A stretch of DNA of 64,000 bases from Blastococcus sp. TF02A-30 (lineage in GTDB: Bacteria; Actinomycetota; Actinomycetes; Mycobacteriales; Geodermatophilaceae). Positions 63,782 through 64,000 of the stretch are shown one piece after another. Below the pieces are notes generated by a model. The model ran no database searches, was not told where the DNA came from, and worked only from the letters and a program-made list of their open reading frames with translations. The DNA is taken from positions 186,001-250,000 of the forward strand of contig NZ_QOHJ01000003.1 in the NCBI RefSeq assembly GCF_003319185.1, read 5' to 3'. Each line of letters opens with the position of its first letter. Position 1 is the stretch's first letter. The position numbers and the translations under genes are program-made.

Positions 63782-63952
63782 ATGAGCGGCATGGACAAGA
63801 TGAAGAACAAGGCCGAGGAGCTCTCGGGCCGCGGGAAGGAAGCCGTCGGCGACGCCACGGACAACCGCGACCTGCAGGCCGAGGGTCAGAAGGACCAGGC
63901 CTCCGGCAACCTCAAGCAGGCCGGCGAGAAGGTCAAGGACGTCTTCAAGTAA
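63782..63952 (+). CDS. CsbD-family stress protein, 56 aa
   Basis: 56 residues, highly charged: MDKMKNKAEELSGRGKEAVG and the repeat-like AEGQKDQASGNLKQAGEKVK are the CsbD family pattern. In Bacillus CsbD belongs to the SigB general-stress regulon. ATG 63782 with AAGGAG 7 nt upstream fixes the start against a longer upstream frame. Confidence 0.9.
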   Translation: MSGMDKMKNKAEELSGRGKEAVGDATDNRDLQAEGQKDQASGNLKQAGEKVKDVFK

Positions 63953-63981
63953 CCGCTCCTCGCCGACGCCACGACGGGCGC

Positions 63982-64000
63982 CGCTCCCCCACCGGGAGCG
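63982..64000. terminator. Stem-loop after csbD, at the window edge
   Basis: A 7-bp stem cgctccc/gggagcg ends exactly at the window edge, 29 bases after the csbD stop. It may extend beyond. Confidence 0.45.

Overview
This is a 64 kb stretch of chromosome from a very GC-rich actinobacterium. Evidence: third codon positions almost always G or C, many GTG starts, 4-nt GTGA stop/start overlaps, mycothiol synthesis (mshB), a SigE/RseA/HtrA/TatB stress operon, a classical actinobacterial glgA/glgC pair, DUF3117, and a DAP-type lysine pathway. The gene set (Spl-like radical SAM protein, carotenoid desaturase, ECF41 sigma factor) would suit a Geodermatophilaceae-like soil/rock actinobacterium, but that family assignment is inference. 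From memory, the order of many genes follows the Mycobacterium tuberculosis Rv1170-Rv1232 block (mshB, fdxC, dapC, dapD, dapE, LOG, DivIVA-like, tagA, DUF3117, glgA/glgC, O-methyltransferase, sigE, rseA, htrA, tatB, mrp, DUF1003, MgtE_N/CBS), with lineage-specific insertions.

Layout. 1-4.5 kb: end of a drug-type ABC exporter, two divergent paralogous acyl-CoA dehydrogenases and small proteins. 4.6-5.6 kb: a CitE/malyl-CoA lyase-type gene. 5.7-10 kb: an ECF41 (SigJ-type) sigma locus with NDH-2 and two related NAD-binding proteins, read from a divergent pair of ECF41-like promoters. 10-17 kb: EamA and PhzF genes, MgtE_N/CBS and DUF1003, Ogt, AzlCD and Mrp. 17.2-21.5 kb: the sigE-rseA-htrA-tatB stress/export operon and an O-methyltransferase. 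21.5-24 kb: glycogen or maltosyl-glucan enzymes glgC and glgA. 24-27 kb: a cobalamin riboswitch followed by a BtuFCD-like importer. 27-31.2 kb: 5-oxoprolinase pxpB/pxpC and a separate pxpA, with two unrelated genes between them. 31.3-36.7 kb: Spl-like radical SAM protein, a three-gene membrane/lipoprotein operon containing a 30-residue protein, carotenoid desaturase, hydrolase, DinB. 36.7-42.3 kb: DUF3117, tagA, EamA, SRPBCC, DivIVA-like, LOG, dapE, dapD. 42.3-45.2 kb: the most accessory-looking part, with a transglycosylase-like protein, a 526-residue zinc-ribbon/Vsr-like nuclease candidate of different codon use, and a degenerate GGDEF protein. 45-51.7 kb: dapC-fdxC, a GAF-GGDEF-EAL protein, GNAT, a membrane protein and mshB. 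51.7-63.4 kb: two complete oligopeptide ABC importers in tandem. 63.8 kb: CsbD.

Themes. Many transcripts appear to be leaderless: a TANNNT box lies 6-8 nt before the start codon of at least eleven genes. Two genes (htrA and dapC) lack any plausible ATG/GTG/TTG start and seem to begin at CTG inside a CTGA overlap with the upstream stop. No rRNA, tRNA, CRISPR array, insertion sequence or prophage was recognised. All functional calls come from reading the translated sequence; no database search was run.
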